DNA of 64,000 nucleotides from Clostridium_AT stratigraminis. GTDB taxonomy: Bacteria > Bacillota > Clostridia > Clostridiales > Clostridiaceae. This document shows positions 8,888 through 17,329 of the stretch, one piece after another (position 1 is the first letter of the stretch; each line of letters starts with the position of its first letter). The notes beneath the pieces were generated by a model. The model was not told where the DNA came from. It made no database searches and saw only the letters and a list, made by a program, of their open reading frames with translations. Where the stretch lies: the NCBI RefSeq assembly GCF_045310675.1, contig NZ_JBJHZZ010000007.1, forward strand, positions 1 to 64,000, written 5' to 3'. The position numbers were made by a program, and so were the translations under genes.

Positions 8888-9873
8888 AAATTACACCTTC
8901 GCAAGTTTACATCTTCATAAACATTAATGTGATTATCTAAATGAGATACCCTATCTGCCCTTTCAGCATTTTTTCCTGTACCAAATCTTTCGTCTAAGCT
9001 AAGATAACCTGTAATTCGAGAAATTCCCTGGATATTATAACTTCCACATTTGTTGCACTTATGCTCTCCATGGCTTAAGTAAGTACCACAGTCCTTGCAG
9101 TACCTAATATGAAAGTTAATACCTATATAACTTATGTTAGTATTTTTATAGGCATAATCAAGAATATTCCTTATTACATCCTCTGTTGGGTAGTCATCTA
9201 GCTCAATGTAGCTAATGTGTCCTGCATTGCAAAGCTTATGATAAGGTGCTTCTATGTCTATTTTATCCTTTATAGATACTGAGAAGCCAACAGGAATATG
9301 ATAGCTATTCGAATAGTATTCCTTGTCTGTAACTCCTTTTATATCTCCAAACACCTTTCTATCCTGAAGAATAAATTTACCGCTTAAACCCTCTGCAGGC
9401 GTTGCATAAGTACTCCAGTTAAGCTTGGTTTCCTGCGTAAGCTTATCGGTATAATTTCTAATATAGGATATTATTTTAAATCCCAATTCTCTAGCTCTTT
9501 CGTCTTCTCCATGATGCTTGCCAACTAAGGCAGTTAAGGTTTCAGCAAGACCAATAAAGCCTATAGACCAGGTTCCCTGCTTTAAAATAGGTTCTATTGA
9601 ATCATTTGGAGCTAAGTTCTCTGAGCCTTTCATAAGTCCCTGACCTGCAACAAAAGGTAAATCTTTTATTTTTAACCTCTTAAGTACGCCATACCTATGC
9701 ATAAGGGATTCCTTTGAAAGCTCTAATCTAGAATCTAACAGGGAAAAGAACTTTTCTATGTCGCCCTTTGCAAGTATTCCAAGTCTAGGAAGGTTAATTG
9801 TAGTTGGTGCTATATTACCTCTTCCCTTTGCTCCTGGTTCCCCGTTAATATTTGACATTATATAGGTTCTACA
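8884..9873 (-). CDS. nrdD: nrdD exon 2 (C-terminal part of anaerobic ribonucleotide reductase)
   Basis: This is the 3-prime exon of the split nrdD; its translation starts with CRTYIMSNINGEPG. It carries RGNIAPTTINLPRLG, the zinc site CKDCGTYLSHGEHKCNKCGSYN, and the glycyl-radical region RITGYLSLDERFG near the C-terminus. The conserved Cys at the exon start is, by family comparison, the likely thiyl-radical residue, so the intron sits at the heart of the active site. An internal ATG at 9858 lacks the first five residues and has no convincing ribosome site. Joined to exon 1 it gives 712 residues, normal for NrdD. Confidence 0.93.
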   Translation of the reverse strand, partial: CRTYIMSNINGEPGAKGRGNIAPTTINLPRLGILAKGDIEKFFSLLDSRLELSKESLMHRYGVLKRLKIKDLPFVAGQGLMKGSENLAPNDSIEPILKQGTWSIGFIGLAETLTALVGKHHGEDERARELGFKIISYIRNYTDKLTQETKLNWSTYATPAEGLSGKFILQDRKVFGDIKGVTDKEYYSNSYHIPVGFSVSIKDKIDIEAPYHKLCNAGHISYIELDDYPTEDVIRNILDYAYKNTNISYIGINFHIRYCKDCGTYLSHGEHKCNKCGSYNIQGISRITGYLSLDERFGTGKNAERADRVSHLDNHINVYEDVNLRRCNL

Positions 9874-10903
9874 CTTTCTGTTTTGATAAAATTACCGATT
9901 CCGTAATCTTCCACCATCTCTGGTGGTGTCGGACTATATCTTCACTTCTAATTTAGAAGGCCTCCCGCTTCGGTTTCTCTTGAAACCTACTCTACTCCAT
10001 TATGCTTTTCAAGCATTGTTTCGATAGTCTCTGAACTTTCTATGAAGGATTCAAAATCTTTACTTATAGTATTCCAACCATACAACATATGAAAAGCCCT
10101 ATGGCATTTCACACATAAACATGCTGTATTTTCAATATCTATTCGCTTATCTTTATTATGATTAATACTTACTATGTGATGAGTATCTAATTCTAATGGA
10201 TGTTTTTGTGTTTTGCATTTCTGACAAGTATAATTGTTTACCTTTAAAACTAATTCTCTTAAACATCTACTTCTCCAATTTACCTTTTCGACATCTTCTT
10301 TGTACATAGGATTATCTTTTCCCATAAATCTAAGGGATTGCTGAGCTCTTCTATACTCACCAAATAACTTATCATTATAAAAGCTTTTCCTAATTGAACT
10401 AAATAATTGAAGTTGATCCGATGTAAATCGTTTATTATAGAAAGGGTTTCTTTCTCCAATTTTAGAACAAGATAAACATAAATCTTTTCCATACTTTTCT
10501 CTTCTTGATAAGATTCTTTCATGTGTCATGCAATATTCTTTACCACAATCAGTACATATAGTATTTATTTTTTCCCTTTTCTCTTTATAGCTGAGAATTC
10601 CCTTCCTGTTAAATATAGGATTTCTTTCTCCCTTTTGAGAACAAGACATGCACAATATCTTACCATAACGTTCTTTTCTTCTTTCAATGCTATTTTTTAA
10701 CATCTCAAAATTCTTATTACATTCATCACAAACTACAAGTAATTTCTCATTCATTTTGAATCTCCCCTAGCTTAGCTGCTGATTATCTTTCTATGAACAT
10801 ATGTTCTCCAGTTTAATGATATTTTATTCATTCATAGCTAAGACTTCCAGCAATTCAGGAGGTTTTAAATGGGCTGTAGAATAAAGTGTAACTTTTCATG
10901 TTA
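9874..10903 (-). mobile_element. Group I self-splicing intron in nrdD, with HNH ORF
   Basis: The 1030-nt intron begins after exon AATGGGT (10910-10904) and ends with G at 9874. P1 forms between exon AATGGGT and intron GCCCATT (10874-10868) with the usual U-G pair at the 5-prime splice site. P10 forms between exon 2 TGTAGA and intron TCTACA just upstream of that guide. Core elements are visible: P AATTGCTGGAAG (10856-10844), Q AATCAGCAGCTAAG (10784-10771), R GTTCAGAGACTATCG (10036-10022) and S GAAGATATAGTCC (9943-9931). P4 pairs GCTG with CAGC, and P7 pairs GACTA with TAGTC. The endonuclease gene lies between Q and R. Splicing restores MGCRTYIMSNING. Confidence 0.95.
9987..10754 (-). CDS. Intron-encoded HNH homing endonuclease
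   Basis: This 255-residue protein probably cuts intronless nrdD to spread the intron. Two repeated zinc-finger units come first (CDECNKNF...CMSC and CTDCGKEY...CLSC). Each is followed by a NUMOD3-like GERNPIFN or GERNPFYN motif, with a third copy GKDNPMYKE. The nuclease domain (about 170-225) has CQKCKTQKHPLELDTHHI and CLCVKCHRAFH, the HNH core with paired Cys-X2-Cys. The ATG at 10754 has GGGGAG upstream. Its last codons overlap the intron R element. It is read in the same direction as nrdD. Confidence 0.9.
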   Translation of the reverse strand: MNEKLLVVCDECNKNFEMLKNSIERRKERYGKILCMSCSQKGERNPIFNRKGILSYKEKREKINTICTDCGKEYCMTHERILSRREKYGKDLCLSCSKIGERNPFYNKRFTSDQLQLFSSIRKSFYNDKLFGEYRRAQQSLRFMGKDNPMYKEDVEKVNWRSRCLRELVLKVNNYTCQKCKTQKHPLELDTHHIVSINHNKDKRIDIENTACLCVKCHRAFHMLYGWNTISKDFESFIESSETIETMLEKHNGVE

Positions 10904-12052
10904 ACCCATTGTAGCAGGCATATATCCTTTATCAAAATATACCTTATTAAAATCAGCATCAATATTCATAAAGGTAGGGTTCATTCTCTTACTTGCAACT
11001 CTGCAAGCTAGCTTAAATAAATAGTGATATGGATCCTTTGGCTCCCTATTTACTCCTTCTTTAACCCTAAAGATTATATTTGGGAAGATTGGTTGTTCTC
11101 CTTTACCTAACCCCTTCTCATATTCTAGTAAAAATATCTCACATACTAAGGCTGCATCTTTTGTATTTGGTATTCCTATGTTTATGGAGGAAAATGGCAC
11201 CTGAGATCCCGCACGTGAATGCATGGTATTGAGGTTGTAAACAATACCCTGCATTGCTTGATGAACAGTTTTGTTAAGCTTTTTCTCTACTGCCTCACCA
11301 AGAATTCTTCCCTCTAGTCCTAATTCCATCAATTCTTCTCTTATTTCTAATCTTGTAGGTTCAACAAAAACACCCATGTCATTATCAAAGTCTGGATGGG
11401 ATTGTCCACCAAACATATCATTTTGTGTACTCTGCAGCAATATGCAGGAAAGTTCTGCAGCTGATTCTATTCTTCTTGGCTTATTTATAGTACCATAACC
11501 TGTGTTAAAACCTTTTTCAAGAATTTCTCTTGTTGGCAGATGTAAGCAATTTGTGGTCAAGTTATATGAGTCTAGGTCGTGAAAGTAAATATCACCATTT
11601 TCATGAGATTTTGCCAAATGCTTTGGCATTATAGCTAAGTTGTGCCACTTGTTTGACTCACTTGCTATTCTTAAAAGCTTTGAGCTGAAATTGTTTCCAA
11701 TATTTGCATTGTCACGATCTGTTTCAACACCAATTTGTTCAATAGCTCTCATTAAATCAGATTTAATTTCTCTTACCTTAGTTCTCTCTTTTCTGTAGCT
11801 CTCATATGTAGTTTTTAAAAGCGGGAACTCACTTTCAGAAAGCACACTTTCTACTATATTCTGGATCTCCTCTACATCAATTTCTTCTTTTTCTAAGTCT
11901 TCAATTTTTTTAATTGCCCTCTGAGATAATTCTATTGCTTCACTATCCTTTAAGTTAAATGCAATCTCCTCAGCAGCGCCTTTAATAGCCTTTGTAATTT
12001 TAAGGGAATTAAACTCAACCCTTCTGCCATCTCTTTTTACAACATGTAGCAT
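10904..12052 (-). CDS. nrdD: nrdD exon 1 (N-terminal part of anaerobic ribonucleotide reductase)
   Basis: NrdD reduces ribonucleoside triphosphates to deoxy forms without oxygen. This exon encodes 383 residues: an ATP-cone regulatory domain (about 1-95, VVKRDGRRVEFNSLKITKAI) and the first part of the barrel, with HDLDSYNLTTNCLHLPT and SINIGIPNTKDA. It ends in YMPATMG. Without splicing, translation stops at the TAA that begins the intron, giving a truncated inactive protein. The ATG at 12052 has GGAGGGGG upstream. A SigA-like promoter and an NrdR-box-like site precede it. Confidence 0.95.
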
Positions 12053-12068
12053 ATATCCCCCTCCTTAG

Positions 12069-12120
12069 GCACCATATATTGTATCTTAATAATTATAACT
12101 TGTGAAAAATTTTTCAGCAA
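12069..12120 (-). promoter_or_regulatory. nrdDG promoter with NrdR-box-like site
   Basis: On the minus strand TTGCTG (12120-12115), 17 bases, then TATAAT (12097-12092) form a promoter. ATACAATATATGGTGC (12084-12069) just downstream of the -10 differs from the NrdR consensus ACACAATATATTGTGT at three positions. A second box at the usual spacing is not convincing. NrdR repression of nrd genes is well known; its use here is inference. Confidence 0.5.
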
Positions 12121-12348
12121 TTTCATAAATAACCTTAAAGGTAAGATATAGCATATTAGGTTAATTTACCTCTTATTTCTTTCATTTTTGAAATATATTA
12201 TGCTGTTGCTTTATATAAAAAAACTTATCTACTTAAATTTACAGACATAAAAAAATTTTATAAAGAATATAAATTAGCTATTAAAGAATACTTTTCAATT
12301 TCAGAGATTAATTTTATATTAAAAATAAAAAATTTAGGAGATATAAGA

Positions 12349-13359
12349 ATGAAACATAAAAAATATATATTTTTGATAATCATTTTAATAATTAGTTTCT
12401 CATATAGCTATTTAAGGCAGCGGGATAAAGCCTTGGATGCCATTAGCAACAATATAAAACCAAGCCCTGAGGAAGCACATTATTTTTCTACCTATACAGG
12501 CGAAGAAGTAGATAAAAGCACCTATAATAATGTTCCTTTCATGGCAATTATAGAAAATTCTAAAGATGCGAGACCTCAGTCTGGGCTTTCAGAAGCTGAT
12601 ATTGTATATGAAACCATGGCTGAAGGCGGAATTCCTAGATTCATTGCACTTTTTCAAAAGAACAGTCCTAGTAAAATAGGACCTATCAGAAGTGCCCGTC
12701 CATATTTTCTAAATATTTCAAAGGAATATTCTCTGCCTTTTGCTCACTGCGGCTATAGTGATGAAGCTAAAGCCATGATTGAAAATGAAAAGCTTATGAG
12801 CCTTAATGAGTTTACTTTCGGAAAATACTACTGGAGAGATACAGTAAGAAAAGCACCTCACAACCTTTATACTTCTGCGGAGAATCTTAGAAAATTAATT
12901 ACAGAAAAAGATTTTATAAGACCATCTGCTGTTAAGTTAACCTTTAATAAAGATTTTTGGGCTAGTGATAATTTATTGCCAGCAAATAGTGTTTCTCTTA
13001 ACTTAAATAAGTATTATAAAACTAATTATATTTATAAAGAAGGCAAATATTATAAATTCATGGATGGAAAAGCTTCAACAGATAAAGAAAATAATGCCCC
13101 TATTACGACTGCCAATATAATCATACAAATAACGGATATAAAACTTCAGAAGGATAATCAGCACCTAGATATTTCACTTGTAGGAGAAGGAAATGGCTAT
13201 GTCGTAAGCAATGGAAAATATACAAAGATGAAATGGACTAGAAAAGATTTAACTTCTCAAACGGTAATCAAAGATGAAAACGGCTTAAATATACCACTTG
13301 CTCCTGGTAATACCTGGTGGCATATTATCGATAAAAATAATACTGTTACAATTGAATAA
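12349..13359 (+). CDS. DUF3048 (YerB-like) exported protein
   Basis: This 336-residue protein has an N-terminal membrane anchor (about 5-20) and no lipobox cysteine, unlike Bacillus YerB, which is a lipoprotein. The body matches the DUF3048 pattern: PFMAIIENSKDARPQSGLSEAD, VYETMAEGGIPRFIALF, GPIRSARPYF and HCGYSDEAK. The C-terminal half ends with PLAPGNTWWHII. The family is widespread in spore formers and its biochemical role is unknown. TTTAGGAG lies before the ATG. It stands alone between the divergent nrdDG operon and the glycerol operon. The family call is firm and the function open. Confidence 0.85.
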   Translation: MKHKKYIFLIIILIISFSYSYLRQRDKALDAISNNIKPSPEEAHYFSTYTGEEVDKSTYNNVPFMAIIENSKDARPQSGLSEADIVYETMAEGGIPRFIALFQKNSPSKIGPIRSARPYFLNISKEYSLPFAHCGYSDEAKAMIENEKLMSLNEFTFGKYYWRDTVRKAPHNLYTSAENLRKLITEKDFIRPSAVKLTFNKDFWASDNLLPANSVSLNLNKYYKTNYIYKEGKYYKFMDGKASTDKENNAPITTANIIIQITDIKLQKDNQHLDISLVGEGNGYVVSNGKYTKMKWTRKDLTSQTVIKDENGLNIPLAPGNTWWHIIDKNNTVTIE

Positions 13360-13423
13360 GTCTTTTTTTATATTTAAAAATTATAATATTAAGTTTTATA
13401 AATCAATAATATTTCAAAAAATT

Positions 13424-13429
13424 TATAAT
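13424..13429 (+). promoter_or_regulatory. Possible -10 of the glycerol operon
   Basis: TATAAT at 13424-13429 lies about 50 bases before the leader terminator. No good -35 is visible 17 bases upstream, so it may need an activator or be chance in AT-rich DNA. Confidence 0.3.
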
Positions 13430-13475
13430 ATATATGTAAAGAAAAGAATAAAAAAGTTAAGGTAGAGATTATGAG

Positions 13476-13516
13476 AACCTTAGGATTCACTGAAAAGTTG
13501 TCCTAAGGTTTTTTTG
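13476..13516 (+). terminator. Leader terminator of the glycerol operon, likely GlpP antitermination site
   Basis: AACCTTAGGA (13476-13485) pairs perfectly with TCCTAAGGTT (13501-13510) and is followed by a T-run, all 28 bases before the first gene of the operon. A strong terminator placed ahead of a start codon, in an operon that encodes the GlpP antiterminator, matches the known glp leader scheme in Bacillus. The binding of GlpP here is inferred. Confidence 0.8.
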
Positions 13517-13543
13517 CCCTATTTTAGCATAGAGGTGATGAAA

Positions 13544-14980
13544 ATGTATGATGTAGTCATTATTGGTGCAGGTGTAATTGGATGCTCAATTGCAAGAGAG
13601 TTATCTAAATATAAGCTTAAATCCTTGGTGTTAGAAAAAGAAAATGATGTATGCTGTGGTACAAGTAAAGCAAACAGTGCTATAGTCCATGCAGGTTTTG
13701 ATGCAAAGCCTGGAACTCTAAAAGGCAGCCTAAATGCAAAGGCTAACCTAATGTTTGATAAGCTATCAGAGGATTTGAACTTTCATTTTAGAAGAAATGG
13801 TTCCATGGTACTTTGCCTTGATGAAATGGATATAGATAAGCTATATGAATTAAAGGAAAGAGGAGAAAAAAATGGGGTTCCTTTCTTAGAAATTCTAACA
13901 GGTGAAGAAGTAAGGAGGATGGAACCATCAGTAACAGATAAGGTAGTGGCTGCTCTTTATGCCCCTACTGGAGGAATAGTTTGCCCTTTTAATTTAACTA
14001 TAGCTTTAGCTGAAAACGCCTATGTAAATGGTGTGGAATTTAGCTTTAATTCCGAAGTTTTAGAGCTAAAAAAACTAGATAATATTTTTGAAATAAAAAC
14101 AGCTAGTGAGGTTATATTCTCAAAACTTTTAGTAAATGCAGCTGGTGTATACAGCGACAAGTTTAACAATATGCTTAGTGAAAATAAATTCACCATTATA
14201 CCTAGGAAGGGTGAATATAATTTATTTGATAAATATATTGGTTATATTGCAGACAAGACCTTCTTCCAGCTTCCAACGAAGCTTGGAAAAGGAATTTTAG
14301 TATCTCCCACTACTGATGGAAACTTAATAGTTGGACCAAATGCTATAGATATAGAAGATAAGGAAGATGTAAGCACTACCCGAGAAGGTTTAGATGACAT
14401 AATGGAGAAGGCTTTACTAAGTGTAAAACATATTCCGCTTGGCAGTGTAATTACCTCCTTTAGCGGTTTAAGAGCAAGAAGTGATAAAGATGATTTTATT
14501 TTAGGAGAAGCTCCTGATGTTCCTGGGTTTATAAATGCAGCCAGCATCGAATCTCCTGGTTTAACCTGCTCACCTCTAATTGGTGAAATTATTTCTGAAA
14601 TTGTTGTTAATAAATTAAAGCCTGAAGTAAATAAAGCTTTTAATCCAAAGCGTAAAACCATAGTAAGGTTTAATGAACTTAATCTAGAAGAAAAAACGAA
14701 AATTATAAGAAAGAAACCTGAATACGGCAGAATAGTTTGCAGATGTGAATATGTAACTGAAGGCGAAATCTTAGATGCAATTAGAAGGCCTTTAGGTGCA
14801 AAGGATCTAGATGGAGTCAAAAGAAGAACTCGAGCTGGAGCTGGAAGGTGCCAGGCAGGCTTTTGCATGCCAAGAGTTATGGAAATTCTACAAACTGAGC
14901 TTAATGTTCCTCCAACTGAAATCACCAAATTTGGCAGGCAATCAAAAATATTAGTTGGCCTAAGCAAAGAAAATATTTAG
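13544..14980 (+). CDS. glpA: GlpA-like FAD-dependent glycerol-3-phosphate dehydrogenase with BFD-type cluster domain
   Basis: This flavoprotein of the DAO family probably oxidises glycerol 3-phosphate to dihydroxyacetone phosphate. The first residues, YDVVIIGAGVIGCSIARELS, form the FAD Rossmann motif. SKANSAIVHAGFDAKPGT and GLRARSDKDDFILG are typical of GlpA/GlpD relatives. The C-terminal about 90 residues (CRCEYVTEGEI ... GRCQAGFC) form a BFD-like [2Fe-2S] domain. The ATG at 13544 is chosen because GAGGTG precedes it. It is first in the operon, followed closely by a second flavoprotein and a DUF1667 protein, which probably form one enzyme complex. The exact substrate is inferred from context. 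Confidence 0.85.
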   Translation: MYDVVIIGAGVIGCSIARELSKYKLKSLVLEKENDVCCGTSKANSAIVHAGFDAKPGTLKGSLNAKANLMFDKLSEDLNFHFRRNGSMVLCLDEMDIDKLYELKERGEKNGVPFLEILTGEEVRRMEPSVTDKVVAALYAPTGGIVCPFNLTIALAENAYVNGVEFSFNSEVLELKKLDNIFEIKTASEVIFSKLLVNAAGVYSDKFNNMLSENKFTIIPRKGEYNLFDKYIGYIADKTFFQLPTKLGKGILVSPTTDGNLIVGPNAIDIEDKEDVSTTREGLDDIMEKALLSVKHIPLGSVITSFSGLRARSDKDDFILGEAPDVPGFINAASIESPGLTCSPLIGEIISEIVVNKLKPEVNKAFNPKRKTIVRFNELNLEEKTKIIRKKPEYGRIVCRCEYVTEGEILDAIRRPLGAKDLDGVKRRTRAGAGRCQAGFCMPRVMEILQTELNVPPTEITKFGRQSKILVGLSKENI

Positions 14981-14994
14981 CGGGAGGATGGAAA

Positions 14995-16254
14995 ATGAAT
15001 TATGATCTAGTAATTATAGGCGGAGGCCCAGCTGGGATGGCTGCTGCTGTAGCTGCTAAAGAAATCGGAATAGATAAGCTTTTAATATTGGATAGGGAAG
15101 CTTATCTTGGAGGTATATTAATTCAATGTATTCATAACGGCTTTGGTCTTCACACCTTTAAAGAAGAGCTTACAGGGCCTGAATATGCCCAAAGGTTTAT
15201 CGATAAAATACATGAGCTTTCAATTCCATATAAACTAAACACCATGGTGCTTGATATTACAGAGGATAAAACAATTTGCGCAGTAAATCCAGATGAGGGA
15301 CTATTAGAGATTAAAGCTAAGACAATTATACTTGCAATGGGCTGCAGAGAAAGACCTAGAGGTGCACTTACTATTCCTGGTACTAGGTGTACAGGAATAA
15401 TGACAGCAGGCTCAGCACAAAAGTTTGTTAATATGAAGGGCTTTATGCCAGGAACAGAAGTAGTAGTATTAGGTTCAGGGGATATTGGTCTCATAATGGC
15501 AAGAAGAATGAGTTTTGAAGGAGCCAAGGTAAAAGCTGTGGTTGAATTGCTTCCTTATTCTAGTGGTTTAAAAAGAAATATAGTTCAATGCCTAGATGAT
15601 TACGATATTCCTCTATTGCTCAGCCATACCGTGGTAAAAATACACGGTAAAGACCGGCTTCAAGGAGTAACAATAGCACAGATAGGAAGTGATAGAAAAC
15701 CAATTAAGGGAAGTGAAGAATATATAAAGTGTGATACTTTACTGCTTTCTGTTGGGCTTTTACCTGAAAATGAGCTTTCAAGAAAAGCAGATGTTGAACT
15801 TTCTCAAATAACTGGTGGTGCTTTGGTAGATAGTTATCTTCAAACAAATATTCCTGGTATCTTTGCCTGCGGCAATGTGCTTCATGTACATGATTTAGTT
15901 GATAATGTAACTACTGAAAGCCGTATAGCAGGTAAAAATGCAAGAGCTTATATTAAGGGCTTACTAAAAAATGATAATAAAGTAACTATTAAGGCTATAG
16001 ATGGAGTACGTTACACTGTTCCTCAGTTTATAGTTCCTTCAGCTATATCTGATAATATTACTGTACGTTTTAGAGTAGACAATGTATATAAAGGAGCTTC
16101 TATCGCTGTTTATTTTGATAATGAAAAGGTTATTACAAGAAAGAAAAAAATCTTGACCCCTGGGGAAATGGAGGAAATAAGACTTACTAGCGATATGTTT
16201 TCAAAATACCCAAACACAGCTTCAGTTACTTTTAAGGTAGAAAGGAGCATTTAG
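14995..16254 (+). CDS. FAD/NAD-linked oxidoreductase, partner of the GlpA-like protein
   Basis: The 419-residue protein belongs to the pyridine-nucleotide-disulphide oxidoreductase fold. It has an N-terminal FAD loop LVIIGGGPAGMAAAVAA, GCRERPRGAL, a central NAD loop VVVLGSGDIGLIMARR, and the FAD-binding GIFACGNVLHVHD near 295. The redox-active CxxxxC pair of disulphide reductases is absent, so it probably passes electrons between NAD and the GlpA-like flavin. A C-terminal extension of about 95 residues looks beta-rich. GGGAGG lies before the ATG at 14995, and the DUF1667 gene starts two bases after its stop. The same gene trio recurs in clostridial glycerol operons. Confidence 0.82.
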   Translation: MNYDLVIIGGGPAGMAAAVAAKEIGIDKLLILDREAYLGGILIQCIHNGFGLHTFKEELTGPEYAQRFIDKIHELSIPYKLNTMVLDITEDKTICAVNPDEGLLEIKAKTIILAMGCRERPRGALTIPGTRCTGIMTAGSAQKFVNMKGFMPGTEVVVLGSGDIGLIMARRMSFEGAKVKAVVELLPYSSGLKRNIVQCLDDYDIPLLLSHTVVKIHGKDRLQGVTIAQIGSDRKPIKGSEEYIKCDTLLLSVGLLPENELSRKADVELSQITGGALVDSYLQTNIPGIFACGNVLHVHDLVDNVTTESRIAGKNARAYIKGLLKNDNKVTIKAIDGVRYTVPQFIVPSAISDNITVRFRVDNVYKGASIAVYFDNEKVITRKKKILTPGEMEEIRLTSDMFSKYPNTASVTFKVERSI

Positions 16255-16256
16255 AT

Positions 16257-16622
16257 ATGGAAAAGAAAGAATTAACCTGCATTGGCTGCCCCCTTGGCTG
16301 CTCCTTACTCGTAGAGCTTGATAATAAAGGAAATATAAAGGTTACAGGCAGTTCCTGCAAAATTGGAGATACCTATGCTATTAAGGAATGTACAAATCCT
16401 ACAAGAATTGTAACTACAACAGTTGCTGTTATTAATGGGGATTACCCGACCCTTTCAGTAAAAACAGAAAAGGATATTCCTAAAAATAAGGTTTTTGAAT
16501 GTATAAGATTACTAAAAAACATTGTTGTAACTGCACCAGTTGCAATAGGTGATTTAATATATAAAAACATTTTGGATACTGGTGTCAATGTAGTAGCTAC
16601 AAGAAATATAAAAAAAATTTAA
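16257..16622 (+). CDS. DUF1667 cysteine-rich protein
   Basis: This 121-residue protein starts with LTCIGCPLGCSLLV and has a fourth cysteine in GSSCKIGD. The CxxCxxxC...C pattern suggests an iron-sulphur or metal site. The rest matches DUF1667 (ECTNPTRIVTTTV, GDYPTLSVKTEKDIPK). It is encoded two bases after the FAD/NAD oxidoreductase and probably is the electron-carrying small subunit of the glycerol-3-phosphate dehydrogenase complex. That role is an inference from conserved gene order; the domain itself has no proven activity that I know. Confidence 0.82.
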   Translation: MEKKELTCIGCPLGCSLLVELDNKGNIKVTGSSCKIGDTYAIKECTNPTRIVTTTVAVINGDYPTLSVKTEKDIPKNKVFECIRLLKNIVVTAPVAIGDLIYKNILDTGVNVVATRNIKKI

Positions 16623-16694
16623 TACTTAACAGAAATATACTGTAATAATTGCAAGGTGCTTGTCATAAAAATTCAATATAGAGGGTGTATAGTT

Positions 16695-17273
16695 ATGGAT
16701 AGTTTCGAAGGACTATTAGCTGATAATCCTGTGGTAGGTGCTATTAGAAATAATGAAGATTTAAGACTTATATTAACAAGCAATATAAAAATAGTTTTTG
16801 TTTTATATGGAAACGTTTTAAACATTAAAAAAATATGCGAAGCTTTACTCACAAGAAAGAAAATAGTCTTCATTCATCTTGATATGATTGAAGGACTTAA
16901 ATCAGATCAAAAAGGCGTTGAATTTATAAAAGAAACTATTCACCCGTATGGAGTTATATCTACCAAAGGAATTTGTTTAAAGTACGCATTAAATTTAGGC
17001 ATGTTTACTATTCAAAGAATATTTATGCTAGATTCTCTGTCCTTCGAAACAAGTATTAAAAATATTCATACCTTCTCACCTAATGCAGTAGAGGTACTTC
17101 CCGGAATAGCCATCAAAGCTATAAACACATTAGGAGAGAAAATAAAGCAGCCTATAATTGCAGGAGGTCTTATAAAAAATAAAAGAGATGCCATTGAAGC
17201 ACTTAGTGCCGGTGCTATGGCAATTTCTACATCCACAGTAGAGCTTTGGGAATTTGAAGAAATGAGCCTTTAA
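16695..17273 (+). CDS. glpP: Glycerol-3-phosphate responsive antiterminator
   Basis: GlpP binds glycerol 3-phosphate and then the leader mRNA, letting polymerase pass a terminator. The 192-residue TIM-barrel-like protein shows NPVVGAIRNNEDL at its start, KIVFIHLDMIEGL, GVISTKG, and PNAVEVLPGIA ... IIAGGLIKNKRDAIEALSAGAMAISTS, the phosphate-binding end of the barrel. The ATG at 16695 (MDSFEG) has GAGGG upstream; earlier in-frame codons lack a ribosome site. It lies inside the operon it should control, between the dehydrogenase genes and glpK, so it would be part of a positive feedback loop. Confidence 0.92.
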   Translation: MDSFEGLLADNPVVGAIRNNEDLRLILTSNIKIVFVLYGNVLNIKKICEALLTRKKIVFIHLDMIEGLKSDQKGVEFIKETIHPYGVISTKGICLKYALNLGMFTIQRIFMLDSLSFETSIKNIHTFSPNAVEVLPGIAIKAINTLGEKIKQPIIAGGLIKNKRDAIEALSAGAMAISTSTVELWEFEEMSL

Positions 17274-17329
17274 GACATTTAATTTCTTAAAGTCTCTTTT
17301 GATAAAAAAACTTAGGGGGTTAATTAATA

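Noticed and set aside
9850..12052. nrdD as two separate genes or a frameshifted pseudogene
   Set aside because: P1, P10 and the core elements of a group I intron account exactly for the gap, and splicing restores the frame and the conserved MGCRT motif.
14242..14967. Long minus-strand open frame opposite the GlpA-like gene
   Set aside because: It is the antisense shadow of a clearly coding gene, has no ribosome site and shows no recognisable protein.
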